A stretch of 64,000 nucleotides of DNA from Staphylococcus sp. ACRSN (lineage in GTDB: Bacteria > Bacillota > Bacilli > Staphylococcales > Staphylococcaceae). Where the stretch lies: assembly GCF_022346615.1 (NCBI RefSeq), contig NZ_JAKRNS010000004.1, forward strand, positions 163,375-227,374, read 5' to 3'. The notes below the pieces were generated by a model that was not told the DNA's origin, did not search any database, and saw nothing but the letters and a program-made list of their open reading frames with translations. A program made the position numbers and the translations under genes. Of this stretch, positions 42,934 through 53,377 are shown in pieces; the stretch's first letter is position 1; each line of letters begins with the position of its first letter.

Positions 42934-45101
42934 TTAGGAATAGCTCCTTCCCACATTTCATTCAGATTTGAAACTTCACGAGATACGTGTACTGCTTCAT
43001 TTTTAACAATAAATTGACCATTATCAGTAACTGTTCCAATTTCAACTGCATTATCAATATTTATAGATTGACCTTCTTTTACTGTAACGATATAGCGTCC
43101 TTGCGTTTCGCTAAATAATTGTTCATTAGATAATTTCACATCGATATCTAAACCTAATCCATAATGTGCGCTTAATCTAGCAAGTGTTAATAACAGTCCA
43201 CCCTTACCGACAGTTTGCACATGAGATGCAACACCAGAACGAATTGCCGCTTTAATTGATTCACCCTTTTTAACTTCATCTGATAAATCAATAGCTTCAA
43301 ACTCATGATTCACTTCACTATATAATAATTTCTCAATTTGGCTACCACCAAAGTCATCTTTCGTTTTGCCAACTAAATATACTTTGTCATTTGCTTTAGG
43401 TGTAAAATCATTTAAAAATTGAATATCATCGATTAACCCAACCATTCCTACGACAGGTGTTGGGAAAATTGAAGTACCACGCGTTTCGTTATAAAGTGAA
43501 ACATTTCCTGATACTACTGGAGTACTTAGAACTTCACATGCTTCGGCCATACCTTTCGTAGAGTCAGCTAATTGTTGATAAATTTCTTTTTTCTCAGGAG
43601 AACCATAGTTTAAACAATCAGTCATAGCTAACGGTGTTGCACCTACAGAAATTAAATTACGATATGCTTCAGCAACGACCATTTTTCCACCTTCATATGG
43701 GTTGTTAAATACATATCTCGCTTCACCATCAATCGTAGAGGCTATTGCTTTATTCGTATTTTCAACACGTACAACAGAAGCTTGCAATCCTGGTTTTACT
43801 ATTGTATTAGCACCAACTTGTTGATCGTATTGCTCATATAAATAACGTTTAGAAGCTATTGTAGGATGTTGCAATAATTGATCAAATACATGATTTACAT
43901 CAACTTTGCTGTAATCATTCTTTTCATTGTTATATTCTGGTGCTTCTCCTTCTAATACATAAACTGGCGCTTCATCAGAAAGTGGTTGTACAGGAATATC
44001 AGCAAAAACTTCATCCTCATAAGTAAGTACAAAACGGTCCGTATCAGTCACTTCACCTATTACTGCACTATCTAATTCATGTTTATCAAATAATTCTAAA
44101 AATTTAGCTTCTGTGCCTTTTTCTACTACAAGTAACATACGTTCTTGTGTTTCTGAAAGCATCATTTCGTATGGAGAGATGCCTTTTTCACGTGTAGGAA
44201 CTTTTTCAAGTTGTAAATGTAAACCACTACCGCCTTTTGCTGCCATTTCTGATGATGATGATGTTAAACCAGCGGCACCCATATCTTGAATACCAACAAG
44301 TTCGTCAAATGTTATAGCTTCTAATGTAGCTTCCATTAATTTTTTACCGACGAATGGATCACCAATTTGTACTGAAGGACGTTTACTCTCACTATCTTCA
44401 CTCAATTCTTCAGAAGCGAAAGTAGCACCATGGATACCATCTCTACCTGTCTTTAAGCCAACATAGATAACTGAGTTACCGACACCTTTTGCCGTTCCTT
44501 TTTGTACCATATCGTGATCAATGATACCAACGCACATTGCATTGACTAAAGGATTGCCATCATAACGATCATCAAATTCAATTTCCCCCGCAGTTGTTGG
44601 GATACCGATACAGTTACCATAACCACCAATACCAGCTACAACACCTCGTAATAATCTACGGTTTTGTTTTTCCGTTAATTCACCAAAACGTAAACTATTT
44701 AATAAATTGATTGGTCTTGCACCAATTGAAACGATGTCTCTAATAATACCACCAACACCAGTTGCTGCACCTTGATATGGTTCAACTGCAGATGGATGAT
44801 TATGTGATTCTACTTTAAATACAACAGCTTGTTCATCTCCAATATCAACAACACCAGCACCTTCACCTGGTCCCATTAATACATGACTACCTGAAGTTGG
44901 AAATTGTGTTAAGAAAGGTTTGGAATGTTTATAAGAACAATGCTCACTCCACATTACAGAAAAAATACCAATTTCTGTGAAATTTGGTTCTTTTCCAAGT
45001 ATTTCACATACTTTTTCATATTCTTTATCACTTAGACCCATATCTTGATATAATTTTTCTAATTTGATTTCCTCTGCACTAGGTTCAATAAATTTAGACA
45101 T
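42912..45101 (-). CDS. purL: FGAM synthase subunit PurL (small type)
   Basis: The ATP-dependent synthetase subunit that makes FGAM. At 729 aa it is the small Gram-positive form that needs separate PurS and PurQ, both encoded just upstream. Motifs include [12 protein letters not shown] near residue 50, the [20 protein letters not shown] region, and duplicated AIR-synthetase folds. It overlaps purQ by 8 bases. Confidence 0.98.
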   Translation of the reverse strand: MSKFIEPSAEEIKLEKLYQDMGLSDKEYEKVCEILGKEPNFTEIGIFSVMWSEHCSYKHSKPFLTQFPTSGSHVLMGPGEGAGVVDIGDEQAVVFKVESHNHPSAVEPYQGAATGVGGIIRDIVSIGARPINLLNSLRFGELTEKQNRRLLRGVVAGIGGYGNCIGIPTTAGEIEFDDRYDGNPLVNAMCVGIIDHDMVQKGTAKGVGNSVIYVGLKTGRDGIHGATFASEELSEDSESKRPSVQIGDPFVGKKLMEATLEAITFDELVGIQDMGAAGLTSSSSEMAAKGGSGLHLQLEKVPTREKGISPYEMMLSETQERMLLVVEKGTEAKFLELFDKHELDSAVIGEVTDTDRFVLTYEDEVFADIPVQPLSDEAPVYVLEGEAPEYNNEKNDYSKVDVNHVFDQLLQHPTIASKRYLYEQYDQQVGANTIVKPGLQASVVRVENTNKAIASTIDGEARYVFNNPYEGGKMVVAEAYRNLISVGATPLAMTDCLNYGSPEKKEIYQQLADSTKGMAEACEVLSTPVVSGNVSLYNETRGTSIFPTPVVGMVGLIDDIQFLNDFTPKANDKVYLVGKTKDDFGGSQIEKLLYSEVNHEFEAIDLSDEVKKGESIKAAIRSGVASHVQTVGKGGLLLTLARLSAHYGLGLDIDVKLSNEQLFSETQGRYIVTVKEGQSINIDNAVEIGTVTDNGQFIVKNEAVHVSREVSNLNEMWEGAIPKCMTSVD

Positions 45102-45765
45102 TTTGTTCCCTCCAACTATTTACCATTGCTTCAAATAACTTAACGCCACTGTCTGTACCTAAAATGGATTCAATTGCACGTTCTGGGTGAGGCATCATAC
45201 CACACACATTACCTTGTTCATTTACAATTCCAGCAATATCATTATATGAACCATTAGGATTTGCATTATATTTTAAAATGATTTGATTATTAGCTTCTAA
45301 ATCTTTATACATTGCATCAGTACAATAATAATGACCTTCACCATGTGCTACCGGATAAATCACATCTTCATTTTCTTTATATAAGTTAGTAAAAGGTGTT
45401 TGATTATTAACAACTTTTAACGACTCATTTCTGCTCACAAACAAATGTGAATCATTGTGTAATAATGCGCCTGGTAATAATCCAATTTCTGTCAGGATTT
45501 GAAATCCATTACACACACCTAAAACTGGTTTTCCTTCATCAGCAAATCGCTTCACTTCATTAATAATTGGAGCTACACTTGCCATTGCGCCTGAACGTAA
45601 GTAGTCACCAAATGAGAAACCACCTGGAATTAATACGCCATCATACCCTGATAATGAAGTATTTCTATAATCAACATAATCAGCTTTCACGCCCGTTTTG
45701 ATTGCGGCATTATACATATCTCTGTCGCAGTTAGAACCTGGAAATTTAAGCACTGCAAATTTCAT
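45094..45765 (-). CDS. purQ: FGAM synthase glutaminase subunit PurQ
   Basis: Class I glutamine amidotransferase that supplies ammonia to PurL. The 223-residue protein has the nucleophile cysteine in GVCNGFQIL and the His/Glu pair in HPERAIE. It starts at the last base of the purS stop, so stoichiometric translation is likely. Confidence 0.98.
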   Translation of the reverse strand: MKFAVLKFPGSNCDRDMYNAAIKTGVKADYVDYRNTSLSGYDGVLIPGGFSFGDYLRSGAMASVAPIINEVKRFADEGKPVLGVCNGFQILTEIGLLPGALLHNDSHLFVSRNESLKVVNNQTPFTNLYKENEDVIYPVAHGEGHYYCTDAMYKDLEANNQIILKYNANPNGSYNDIAGIVNEQGNVCGMMPHPERAIESILGTDSGVKLFEAMVNSWREQNV

Positions 45766-46025
45766 TATGCTTTCTCTCCTTCTTCCAACACTTTATAGCT
45801 ATATTCCTCAATAACTGTATTGGCAAATAATTTTTCACTTAAAGTTGTAATTACATTATGCACCGCTTCATCTGTAGCTTCATCTACTGTCATGTATAAG
45901 ACTTTACCTACGCGAATATCATTAACTTGTTTATAACCTAAATCATGGACTGCACGATTTAACGCTTGGCCTTGTGTGTCTAATACCTGTGGTTGTAATG
46001 TGATGTGTAATTCGATAGTTTTCAT
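45765..46025 (-). CDS. purS: FGAM synthase subunit PurS
   Basis: An 86-residue dimeric scaffold that brings PurQ and PurL together and helps channel ammonia. The sequence [21 protein letters not shown] is typical of the family. It lies 2 bases after purC and overlaps purQ by one base. Confidence 0.97.
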   Translation of the reverse strand: MKTIELHITLQPQVLDTQGQALNRAVHDLGYKQVNDIRVGKVLYMTVDEATDEAVHNVITTLSEKLFANTVIEEYSYKVLEEGEKA

Positions 46026-46027
46026 TA

Positions 46028-46729
46028 TTATAATGCCTCCAGTTTATTTAAAAATGTTTGATAAGTTTCGATAATTGAACCAGTGTCTTCACGATAAACG
46101 TCTTTGTCAAAGTTAGTATCACTATTTTTATCCCAAATTCGGCAAGTATCCGGCGAAATTTCATCTGCAAGAATAACGCGTCCATCTTTAGTTCGTCCGA
46201 ACTCAATTTTAAAATCGACTAATCTCAAATTCATTTCATCCATTAGTTGTACTAATTTCGCATTAATTGCTTTAGCTGATTCTTTCAACGTCTGAACCTC
46301 TGATTCTGTTGCTAAATTTAACAATTCAATATGATCTTCAGTAATTAAAGGATCATTTAAATCATCATTTTTATAGAAAAATTCGACTAATGGTAGTTCG
46401 AAATCATGTCCTTTTTCAAAGCCCAAGCGTTTAGTAATTGAACCAGCAGCGATATTACGAACCACAACTTCTAATGGAATAATTTCTACAGATTCTACAA
46501 GTTGTTCTGTTTCAGAAATTTGCTCAATAAAATGACTGTCGATGTTTTCTTTTTTAATGTAATTAAAAATTCTTGAAGTGATTTGGTTATTGAGTCGACC
46601 TTTACCTTCGATATAATCTTTTTTTGCACCATTACCTGCTGTTACTTCATCTTTATATTCAACTCTTAAAACATTTTCTGTTTCAGTTGAATAGATTCGT
46701 TTCGCTTTTCCTTCATATAACAAGGACAT
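46028..46729 (-). CDS. purC: SAICAR synthase
   Basis: Joins aspartate to CAIR. The 233-residue enzyme begins [14 protein letters not shown] and has the conserved [15 protein letters not shown] and [10 protein letters not shown] motifs. It overlaps purK by one base. Confidence 0.98.
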   Translation of the reverse strand: MSLLYEGKAKRIYSTETENVLRVEYKDEVTAGNGAKKDYIEGKGRLNNQITSRIFNYIKKENIDSHFIEQISETEQLVESVEIIPLEVVVRNIAAGSITKRLGFEKGHDFELPLVEFFYKNDDLNDPLITEDHIELLNLATESEVQTLKESAKAINAKLVQLMDEMNLRLVDFKIEFGRTKDGRVILADEISPDTCRIWDKNSDTNFDKDVYREDTGSIIETYQTFLNKLEAL

Positions 46730-47856
46730 TAGTGATGTCTCCCTTCAAATTTGTGTAGCAAGTCTTTTTCTAGTTGTTTAATATCATCCGTTAACACTGT
46801 TAGATGACCCATTTTTCTATCAGGTTTACGTTCGTTCTTACCATAAATATGCACATGCCATTCTGGATGTTCTGAAAACTGTTCTTCTAAAATGTCTAAA
46901 TCTCTACCTAATAAATTCATCATAATTGCTGGTCTCAATAATTGTATTGTTTCAGGTAACTTTTGACCTGTAATTGCTAAAATATGTGTATCAAATTGAG
47001 AATAATCACAAGCTTCTATTGAATAATGTCCAGAATTATGTGGTCTAGGTGCGATTTCATTTACATATAGTTTATTATCCGTATCGATAAAAAATTCAAC
47101 TGTAAATGTACCGACAAAATGAATATGATTTATAATTTTTTTCACTTCTTCTCGTGCTTCCTTTTCTTTATCAACACGAGCCGGAACTATAGTTTTAAAT
47201 AATATTTGATTTTGATGTTCATTTTCTTGTAAAGGGAAATAAGTTATTTGGTTGTCATTTCCTATTGTTACTGTTAAAGATACCTCTTTAAATAGATCTA
47301 AGTACTTTTCTGCAACACATTCTTGATTGGTTATTAGCGTTTGCGCTTCAACTAAATCCGTTTCATCTCTAACTAAAATTTGTCCTTTGCCATCATAACC
47401 TCCAAATCGTGTTTTCACGATAAATGGATATCCAATTTCGGCAACAGCTTTTGTTATATCATTTTCATGTGTCAACTTCACAAAAGGCGCTATTTTAGTC
47501 TCCGCTTCTTGTAAAGTTTCTTTTTCAGATAATCTATCTTGTAACAATTGGATTGCTTCATAACCTTGAGGAACATTATATTTTCTTACTAATGTTTGTA
47601 GTTGATGAGCTGAAATATTTTCAAATTCGTAGGTAATAACGTCCGATGCTTCGCCTAGCATTTCCAAAGCATTTAAATCGTCATAGTTTGCATTTATAAA
47701 TCTATGTGCAACATGTTGACAAGGACAATCAGCATCAGGATCTAAAACAATAACTTTAAAGCCCATTTTTTGAGCAGATTGCGCCATCATTTTTCCTAGT
47801 TGTCCTCCACCTATAATACCAATCGTTGAGCCGAATTTTAGCTTATTGAAGGTCAT
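46729..47856 (-). CDS. purK: N5-carboxyaminoimidazole ribonucleotide synthetase
   Basis: ATP-grasp enzyme that carboxylates AIR to N5-CAIR, the partner reaction of PurE. The 375-residue protein shows [14 protein letters not shown] near the N terminus and [19 protein letters not shown] chose the ATG at 47856 over a GTG 12 bases earlier because it matches the S. aureus N terminus I recall (NKLKFG); it overlaps purE by 14 bases. Start uncertain by four codons. Confidence 0.97.
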   Translation of the reverse strand: MTFNKLKFGSTIGIIGGGQLGKMMAQSAQKMGFKVIVLDPDADCPCQHVAHRFINANYDDLNALEMLGEASDVITYEFENISAHQLQTLVRKYNVPQGYEAIQLLQDRLSEKETLQEAETKIAPFVKLTHENDITKAVAEIGYPFIVKTRFGGYDGKGQILVRDETDLVEAQTLITNQECVAEKYLDLFKEVSLTVTIGNDNQITYFPLQENEHQNQILFKTIVPARVDKEKEAREEVKKIINHIHFVGTFTVEFFIDTDNKLYVNEIAPRPHNSGHYSIEACDYSQFDTHILAITGQKLPETIQLLRPAIMMNLLGRDLDILEEQFSEHPEWHVHIYGKNERKPDRKMGHLTVLTDDIKQLEKDLLHKFEGRHH

Positions 47857-48325
47857 GTTGCATTTCACTCACTTTCTCGACTAGAGATTTTTCATAATTT
47901 TCCAAATTCTTTTGGATTGATTTATTACTTATACTTAACATTCTTGCTGCAAGTATTCCTGCATTTTTCGCACCCGCTTTACCAATTGCAGTGGTTGCTA
48001 CTGGTATTCCACCAGGCATTTGAACAATTGATAATAAAGAATCCATACCTTTTAGACTTTTAGACTCTATCGGAACACCTATCACAGGTAATGTTGTCAT
48101 AGACGCAACCATACCAGGTAAATGTGCAGCACCACCCGCACCAGCAATAATAATGTCGTATCCATTTGTTCTCGCTTCTTTTGAAAATTCAAACATTAAT
48201 TGAGGCGTACGATGTGCAGATACGACTTTTTTATCATACGGTATTTCAAATTGATCTAACATTTGGCAACTCTCTTTCATTGTTTCCCAATCAGAAGAAC
48301 TACCCATAATGACTACCACTTTCAA
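47843..48325 (-). CDS. purE: N5-carboxyaminoimidazole ribonucleotide mutase
   Basis: Converts N5-CAIR to CAIR. The first gene of the purine operon encodes 160 aa with [11 protein letters not shown], the catalytic SAHRTP and [11 protein letters not shown] motifs. Translation starts at TTG (48325) with AAAGGGTG six bases upstream; the frame extends 23 codons farther but the extension crosses the predicted leader and has no ribosome-binding site. A sigma-A promoter and a PurR-box-like site lie upstream. Confidence 0.97.
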   Translation of the reverse strand: MKVVVIMGSSSDWETMKESCQMLDQFEIPYDKKVVSAHRTPQLMFEFSKEARTNGYDIIIAGAGGAAHLPGMVASMTTLPVIGVPIESKSLKGMDSLLSIVQMPGGIPVATTAIGKAGAKNAGILAARMLSISNKSIQKNLENYEKSLVEKVSEMQHDLQ

Positions 48326-48384
48326 GTTGAACACCCTTTCAGATATTTGAAATAATACTGCTAATAGTTGTATATTACAGATAT

Positions 48385-48413
48385 AGCATAACAACTAAAC
48401 CATGCTTTTTCAA
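48385..48413 (-). promoter_or_regulatory. Predicted sigma-A promoter of the purine operon
   Basis: On the minus strand TTGAAA (complement of 48408-48413) and TATGCT (complement of 48385-48390) are exactly 17 bases apart. This gives a leader of about 50 bases before purE. Confidence 0.6.
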
Positions 48414-48416
48414 TCA

Positions 48417-48429
48417 AAAATCGAACTTT
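48417..48429. promoter_or_regulatory. PurR-box-like site upstream of purE
   Basis: AAAATCGAACTTT matches the Gram-positive PurBox AWWWCCGAACWWT at 12 of 13 positions and lies immediately upstream of the purE -35. Directly beside it is an inverted GTTC (48431-48434), giving GAAC-TTTA-GTTC. Repression by PurR, relieved by PRPP, is inferred from the family. Confidence 0.65.
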
Positions 48430-48535
48430 AGTTCAAAAAAAATTATTAATCTACGTCTTTTGGTTGAAATTTATGCACCGTTTTATGTTAAAGTTAAGGA
48501 AGTTAAGTTCAAACATTTTAGGAGGACATATTTAC

Positions 48536-49393
48536 ATGGTCGCAAAAATATTAGATGGAAAACAAATTGCAAAAGATTATAGACAAGGATTAAAAGATCA
48601 AGTCGAAGCACTACAAGCTAAAGGGTTCACGCCTAAATTATCAGTAATCCTTGTTGGTAATGATGGTGCAAGCCAAAGCTATGTTAATTCTAAGAAGAAA
48701 GCAGCAGAAAAAATTGGTATGATTTCAGAAATCGTACATTTAGACGAAACAGCCACAGAAGATGAAGTGTTAGGCGAACTTAAACGCTTAAACGAAGATG
48801 AAAGTGTAAGTGGTATTTTAGTTCAAGTACCATTGCCTAAACAAGTTAGCGAACAAAAAGTATTGGAAGCAATCAATCCTGAAAAAGATGTCGATGGATT
48901 CCATCCACAAAATATAGGTAAACTTTATATCGATGAACAAACTTTTGTACCTTGTACACCACTTGGTATTATGGAAATATTAAACCACGCGGATATCGAT
49001 ATTGAAGGAAAAGAAGCAGTAATTATTGGCCGTAGTCATATTGTTGGACAACCGGTTTCAAAATTATTGCTACAAAAAAATGCGACTGTAACAATACTTC
49101 ATTCAAGAACAAAAGACATGCATAAACATTTGAAAAATGCTGATATTATTGTCAGTGCAGTTGGTAGACCTGGACTTGTCACAAAAGACGATGTCAAAGA
49201 AGGCGCTGTAGTTATAGATGTTGGTAATACCCCTGATGAAAATGGTAAATTAAAAGGTGACGTAGAGTATGAAGAAGTAAAAGAGATTGCTGGTGCAATT
49301 ACACCTGTACCTGGAGGCGTTGGCCCAATGACGATTACAATGGTACTAAATAATACTTTAATAGCTGAAAAATTACGTAGAGGCATCGAATAA
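48536..49393 (+). CDS. folD: Methylene-THF dehydrogenase / methenyl-THF cyclohydrolase
   Basis: Bifunctional enzyme that interconverts methylene-, methenyl- and formyl-THF, supplying the one-carbon groups used by PurN and PurH. The 285-residue protein has [14 protein letters not shown], the catalytic lysine region, [14 protein letters not shown] and [10 protein letters not shown] signatures. The start at 48536 follows GGAGGA; the open frame begins 24 codons earlier without a ribosome-binding site. It is divergent from the purine operon, so both may respond to the same PurR site. Confidence 0.97.
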   Translation: MVAKILDGKQIAKDYRQGLKDQVEALQAKGFTPKLSVILVGNDGASQSYVNSKKKAAEKIGMISEIVHLDETATEDEVLGELKRLNEDESVSGILVQVPLPKQVSEQKVLEAINPEKDVDGFHPQNIGKLYIDEQTFVPCTPLGIMEILNHADIDIEGKEAVIIGRSHIVGQPVSKLLLQKNATVTILHSRTKDMHKHLKNADIIVSAVGRPGLVTKDDVKEGAVVIDVGNTPDENGKLKGDVEYEEVKEIAGAITPVPGGVGPMTITMVLNNTLIAEKLRRGIE

Positions 49394-49490
49394 TTTCTAA
49401 ATATTGATATCAGTACTAATTTTTCAATATCGCTGATCTTCTCATGTAAATTATAAAAAACGTCTGAGACATACAGTTCTTAGACAAATA

Positions 49491-49532
49491 AAAAAGCAAT
49501 TTCTATTAAAATAATATAGAAATTGCTTTTTT
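49491..49532. terminator. Terminator of folD
   Basis: A 15-bp perfect stem (49491-49505 with 49515-49529) of AAAAGCAATTTCTAT is followed by a T run. Confidence 0.88.
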
Positions 49533-49547
49533 TAATATTATTTTATT

Positions 49548-49735
49548 TAAGGTTAGCTTCTTGAGCTACTACTTTTCTTATATTAAGTGTCATTAATACA
49601 AAACCAAGCTCTATTTTGACTTTATTTATACCTTGAATCGATATTCTAATGAAACCCAAAATATCCTTCATAAATCCAAAACATGCTCTACATCAATTTT
49701 TTCGTTTATTGTAGATTTCTTTTATTTCTGATAGC
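49548..49735 (-). pseudogene. Decayed C-terminal fragment of an IS1182/IS1272-type transposase
   Basis: On the minus strand one frame reads FGFMKDILGFIRISIQGINK and then an ELGFVLMTLNIRKVVAQ tail, which I recognise as the C terminus of staphylococcal IS1182-family (IS1272-like) transposases. Just upstream the family motif INEKIDVEHV is in a different frame with stop codons around it, so at least one frameshift is present. No inverted repeats or N-terminal half remain. This is a remnant, not a gene. Confidence 0.72.
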
Positions 49736-49821
49736 TAAAGTTTTTGATTAATCTAAGCTTTGAAATATTCTCAGTTATAATTTCACTTTTTTTAAAACAT
49801 TTTAAAGTAATACTATGTCTA

Positions 49822-49923
49822 AATACAACGTATTTTAGCGAGACGCTTGAGAGAACAAAACAAGCTGAAGACCACAGACTGAAGCTGGCTCCTAAGCAAG
49901 CGAGCTAACAATATTAAATATTG
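49822..49923 (+). repeat. Dispersed ~100-bp imperfect-palindrome element, copy 3
   Basis: It begins AATACAACGTATTTTAGCG and ends GAGCTAACAATAT..AATATTG. The outer segments TAGCGAGACGCTTGAG and CCTAAGCAAGCGAGCTA are imperfect reverse complements, so the RNA or single strand could fold into a long hairpin. Copy 4 begins 217 bases farther on and differs at only about ten positions. Confidence 0.85.
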
Positions 49924-50038
49924 AATAGCATATTAAAATATTAGTACTTAAGACACTTTATTAATTTAGTTTAATAGTGTTTATTAAATTATACGAAATC
50001 GTCTTGTTTTTTAGTATTTTGATGTGCATTTACATATG

Positions 50039-50140
50039 AATACAACGTATTTTAGCGAGACGCTTGAGGGAACAGGACAAGCTGAAGACTACAGGCTGAA
50101 GCTGTCCCCTAAGCAAGCGAGCTAACAATATAAAATATTG
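50039..50140 (+). repeat. Dispersed ~100-bp imperfect-palindrome element, copy 4
   Basis: Nearly identical to copy 3, in the same orientation, with the phrases CGAGACGCTTGAGGGAACAG and CCCCTAAGCAAGCGAGCTAA. The similarity stops at both ends at the same points as copy 3 (AATACAACG on the left, AATATTG on the right), which defines the unit. Confidence 0.85.
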
Positions 50141-50150
50141 ATAATAAAGA

Positions 50151-50193
50151 AGCACCCAGATAAATTCGATTAATTTCATCTGAGTGCTATTTT
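50151..50193. terminator. Terminator downstream of hmp
   Basis: The stem AGCACCCAGAT/ATCTGAGTGCT (50151-50161 with 50178-50188, one mismatch) has T runs on the plus side and a short T-rich stretch on the minus side. Confidence 0.65.
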
Positions 50194-50287
50194 TCTGGGA
50201 TATATGCTCCAGACTTATTACTTTTACAATTTATATTCTAAGAATATATATCATTTTTAAAGAAAGTTACTGATTATTTCAAATATA

Positions 50288-51433
50288 TTATATGCCAACG
50301 CTTAATTTTGGTATAAATGATTCAAAATGAACACGTTCTGTAGGAACATCTAATTCTTTCAATACACCTATAATTGATTTTAAGAATTCAGTTCCACCAC
50401 ATACATAAATTTCAGTTTCATTCGAAATGTATTGTTTTAAATAAGAATTGTCAATATAACCATTTTTATTTTTATCATGAATAATATAAGATACATTAGG
50501 TTGTGTAGCTGCAATTTCTGACAACATATTTTGGAAAGGAATTTGCTCTATATCATCCGTATTTTGTATGAATTGCGCATCACCTTGTGCTTCGACAATA
50601 TGTTTAAACATTGGAACTAATGGCGTTACACCAATGCCAGAACCGATAAATAGTTGTGGTTTAGAAGCATTGTTCAATGTAAATTCGCCCACGGGTGCTG
50701 AAAGATCAATCTTATCTCCAACTTTAAACTCATCGTGCAGAATTGTTGATACTTCACCAATATTTTCCTCTGTAACATCACGTTTAACCGCAAAACTCAA
50801 CTCACTCTTACCACCTTCTACTATTGAATAGTGACGCTTTGCACGATACGGTAATTTTTCACTTTCTACATCCACTGTAATATATTGCCCTGGTAAAAAT
50901 TGGCTCAAGTCAATTTCAGTAGATGTTACAGTAAATAGCTTAATATTATCTGTAACTTGTTCAATTTTAGTAATTTCAAATGGTTTAAAACCACTCCATG
51001 CCATTTTTTCATATATTTCCTTTTCAACAGCTATAAAGACATTCGCAATTTCACCGTATGCCTTCGTCCATGTTTGAACTATAGGATTATCATTTTCTAA
51101 ACTCAATACATGTTCTATCGCAGCAATTAAATTTTCACCAACAATGTCATATCCCGCAGGCGGTACCTGTAATGCACAATGCTTATATGCTATTTCTTTA
51201 ACTACAGGTAATATTCTAGTCAAATCTTCAATGTTTAGTGCCGCAGCTAATACACTTTGTGCTAATGCTGTCGATTGCAAACCTCTCTTTTGATTTGTTT
51301 GGTTAAACATATTCTTAAGTTCTGGGTGCTCATTAAACATTCTTTTATAAAAGAATGACGTTATTTCAGTCCCTTTGTCTTGTAACACGGGTACTGTTTC
51401 TTTGATTATTGCTTTTTCTTTTTCTGTTAACAT
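50288..51433 (-). CDS. hmp: Flavohaemoglobin, nitric oxide dioxygenase
   Basis: Detoxifies nitric oxide to nitrate with O2 and NAD(P)H. Residues 1 to about 138 form the globin domain (proximal His in AYKHCALQV; E-helix region NQKRGLQSTALAQSVLAAA), residues about 150-260 the FAD-binding domain (RHYSIV), and the rest the NAD-binding domain (FIGSGIGVTPLVPMF, YVCGG). The start at 51433 (381 aa) gives 8-base spacing from GGGGAG; GTG and ATG codons lie 9 and 3 bases earlier. A Rex-like palindrome lies upstream. As far as I recall, S. aureus does not carry hmp at this position. Confidence 0.95.
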   Translation of the reverse strand: MLTEKEKAIIKETVPVLQDKGTEITSFFYKRMFNEHPELKNMFNQTNQKRGLQSTALAQSVLAAALNIEDLTRILPVVKEIAYKHCALQVPPAGYDIVGENLIAAIEHVLSLENDNPIVQTWTKAYGEIANVFIAVEKEIYEKMAWSGFKPFEITKIEQVTDNIKLFTVTSTEIDLSQFLPGQYITVDVESEKLPYRAKRHYSIVEGGKSELSFAVKRDVTEENIGEVSTILHDEFKVGDKIDLSAPVGEFTLNNASKPQLFIGSGIGVTPLVPMFKHIVEAQGDAQFIQNTDDIEQIPFQNMLSEIAATQPNVSYIIHDKNKNGYIDNSYLKQYISNETEIYVCGGTEFLKSIIGVLKELDVPTERVHFESFIPKLSVGI

Positions 51434-51479
51434 CATTGACACTCCCCAATCAAATTATCTCTCTTTCATAAATTAGTCT

Positions 51480-51485
51480 AGTATA
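51480..51485 (-). promoter_or_regulatory. Predicted -10 element of hmp
   Basis: TATACT on the minus strand within TATTATACTAG, about 47 bases before the start. No good -35 lies 17 bases upstream, so the promoter may depend on a regulator. Confidence 0.4.
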
Positions 51486-51508
51486 ATAAAATTGAATTTG
51501 AAAGGTTT

Positions 51509-51526
51509 ATGTGATAAAATTCACAA
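51509..51526. promoter_or_regulatory. Rex-like operator upstream of hmp
   Basis: ATGTGATAAAATTCACAA matches TTGTGA-W6-TCACAA at all but the first base. It sits just upstream of the predicted promoter of hmp, 76 to 93 bases before its start. It could in principle also affect the divergent gene at 51675. Confidence 0.6.
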
Positions 51527-51674
51527 AACGTTCAATTTACTAAATTTTAATTGAAAATTCCATTTAAATTCAAAGTCCTACTGTATATTAAGACTATAGT
51601 ATGATGTTTTTAAAAAGTAATTACAGTATAGTTAAGTTAAATAAATCAATGGCTTTCATTCGGAGGTTAGCGTT

Positions 51675-51992
51675 ATGAACAAATTATTACAGTCTTTATC
51701 AGCATTAGGTGTTTCTGCAACGCTTGTTACACCTAACTTAAGCGCAGAAGCTACTGACAATTCAATACCAGAACTAAAAGGAACTAAAGACACTATTATA
51801 CATAAAGGTGAAACGTATCAACCACTTGAAGGTGTACGTGCATACGACAAAGAAGATGGCGACCTCACTCATAAAATTACGGTTGATGGCGATATTGACA
51901 CTACTAAATCAGGCAAATATAAAGTTGTCTATAAAGTAGAAGATTCAGATGGTGGTATTGGAAAATCCACGCATTATATAGAAGTTAAATAG
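51675..51992 (+). CDS. Small secreted Ig-like (DUF5011-type) protein
   Basis: A 105-residue protein with a Sec signal peptide (about residues 1-26, probable cut after SAEA). The mature part (IIHKGETYQPLEGVRAYDKE, then GDLTHKITVDG and GKYKVVYKVEDSDG) is the pattern of DUF5011/HYR-like beta-sandwich repeats found in Gram-positive surface proteins, here as a single free domain with no LPXTG anchor. GGAGG precedes the ATG. It is divergent from hmp and upstream of qoxABCD, from which a hairpin separates it. Role unknown. Confidence 0.82.
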   Translation: MNKLLQSLSALGVSATLVTPNLSAEATDNSIPELKGTKDTIIHKGETYQPLEGVRAYDKEDGDLTHKITVDGDIDTTKSGKYKVVYKVEDSDGGIGKSTHYIEVK

Positions 51993-52121
51993 AAAACTAA
52001 ATTAACTAATCGTTATTAAATTGCCAACAATTCACACTAATAAACATTAAAAATTACAACTTATTATAAAATATGGCACTTTTCACAAAATGTACACATA
52101 ATTTTAACAAATCTTTAAATG

Positions 52122-52155
52122 CCCGTCAGACGTTGAGTCTGTTGGGCCTGTTTTA
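52122..52155 (+). terminator. Terminator of the small secreted-protein gene
   Basis: The stem CCCGTCAGAC/GTCTGTTGGG (52122-52131 with 52137-52146) runs into CCTGTTTTAATTTT, 100 bases before qoxA. Confidence 0.7.
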
Positions 52156-52255
52156 ATTTTACAACAATTTTTTCTTCAGAAAGACTTGTAAATATTGCGT
52201 AATATCTTAAAATTGATGGTAAGCCCTACAATTGTAGTATTAGGAGGTCAAAAAA

Positions 52256-53377
52256 GTGTCAAAATTTAAGTCTTTGCTTCTACTCTTTGGCTCACTAATT
52301 TTACTTAGTGGCTGTTCCAATGTAGAAGTTTTAAACCCAAAAGGGCCGATGGCAAGTGACTCGAAGTTCTTGATTATCTATTCAATCATCTTCATGCTTG
52401 TTATTATTGCCGCTGTGCTTATCATGTTCTCTGTCTTCTTATTCAAATATAGAATGGGAAATACATCTGAATCTGGTAAAATGCACCACAACTCTTTACT
52501 TGAAACAATTTGGTTTATTGTTCCTGTAATTATCGTAATTGCTTTAGCCATTCCAACGGTTAAATCACTTTACGAATATGAAAAACCACCTGCTAAAGAA
52601 GATGACCCACTTGTTGTTTACGCTACGAGTGCTGGTTATAAATGGTTCTTTAGTTATCCTGAAGAAAAGATTGAAACGGTTAACCATTTAACTATTCCGA
52701 AAAATCGCCCTGTTATCTTCAAACTCCAATCAATGGATATGATGACAAGTTTCTGGATACCACAATTGGGTGGTCAGAAATATGCGATGACGGGTATGAC
52801 AATGGACTGGACGTTAACTGCCGATAAGGAAGGTACATTCAGAGGTCGTAACTCAAACTTCAATGGTGAAGGTTTTTCTCGTCAAACATTTGACGTGCAT
52901 TCAGTAAGTCAAAGCAAGTTCAAGGATTGGGTTAAAGATGCTAAAAGTCAAAAAGTATTAGATCAAGATACATTTGATAAGCAACTTTTACCTACTACTG
53001 AAAATAAAAATTTAACTTTCAGTGGTACACACATGGCGTTTGTTGATCCTGCTGCAGATCCTGAGTATATTTTCTATGCTTTCGATCGTTATAATTACGT
53101 TCAAAAAGATCCTAACTTCAACTCTGAAAAACAAATTACAGAAGATGTTTTAGATAAACCGGATCAACCTGCACGTAAACCGCAAATTACAAACGCTAAC
53201 TACGAACGTCATGGTATGAAAGCCATGATATTAGGTAACAAAGATCCATACAACGGTGTATTCAAGAATGATGAATCACATAATATGGACGAAATGGAAA
53301 AAATCTCTAAAGGTGCTAAAGATAAAGAAGCATCTAAAATTGAGAACAAAGATCAAGAGCATGGAGGTGGACATTAA
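52256..53377 (+). CDS. qoxA: Quinol oxidase aa3 subunit II
   Basis: Subunit II of the menaquinol oxidase, anchored as a lipoprotein: the lipobox LLSGC puts the lipidated cysteine at residue 20. Two membrane helices follow (about 38-62 and 80-102), then a periplasm-facing cupredoxin-like domain without the copper ligands of cytochrome c oxidases, as expected for a quinol oxidase. It starts with GTG, eight bases after AGGAGG. The extra C-terminal region is charged and ends in EHGGGH. qoxABCD genes overlap throughout. Confidence 0.97.
   Translation: MSKFKSLLLLFGSLILLSGCSNVEVLNPKGPMASDSKFLIIYSIIFMLVIIAAVLIMFSVFLFKYRMGNTSESGKMHHNSLLETIWFIVPVIIVIALAIPTVKSLYEYEKPPAKEDDPLVVYATSAGYKWFFSYPEEKIETVNHLTIPKNRPVIFKLQSMDMMTSFWIPQLGGQKYAMTGMTMDWTLTADKEGTFRGRNSNFNGEGFSRQTFDVHSVSQSKFKDWVKDAKSQKVLDQDTFDKQLLPTTENKNLTFSGTHMAFVDPAADPEYIFYAFDRYNYVQKDPNFNSEKQITEDVLDKPDQPARKPQITNANYERHGMKAMILGNKDPYNGVFKNDESHNMDEMEKISKGAKDKEASKIENKDQEHGGGH

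Noticed and set aside
48505..48520. Possible second PurBox just upstream of folD
   Set aside because: The inverted GTTC near 48508 has three or more mismatches to the consensus in the flanking bases.
52080..52110. Possible Rex site upstream of qoxA
   Set aside because: TTCACAAAATGTACACA does not form the required TTGTGA/TCACAA inverted pair.
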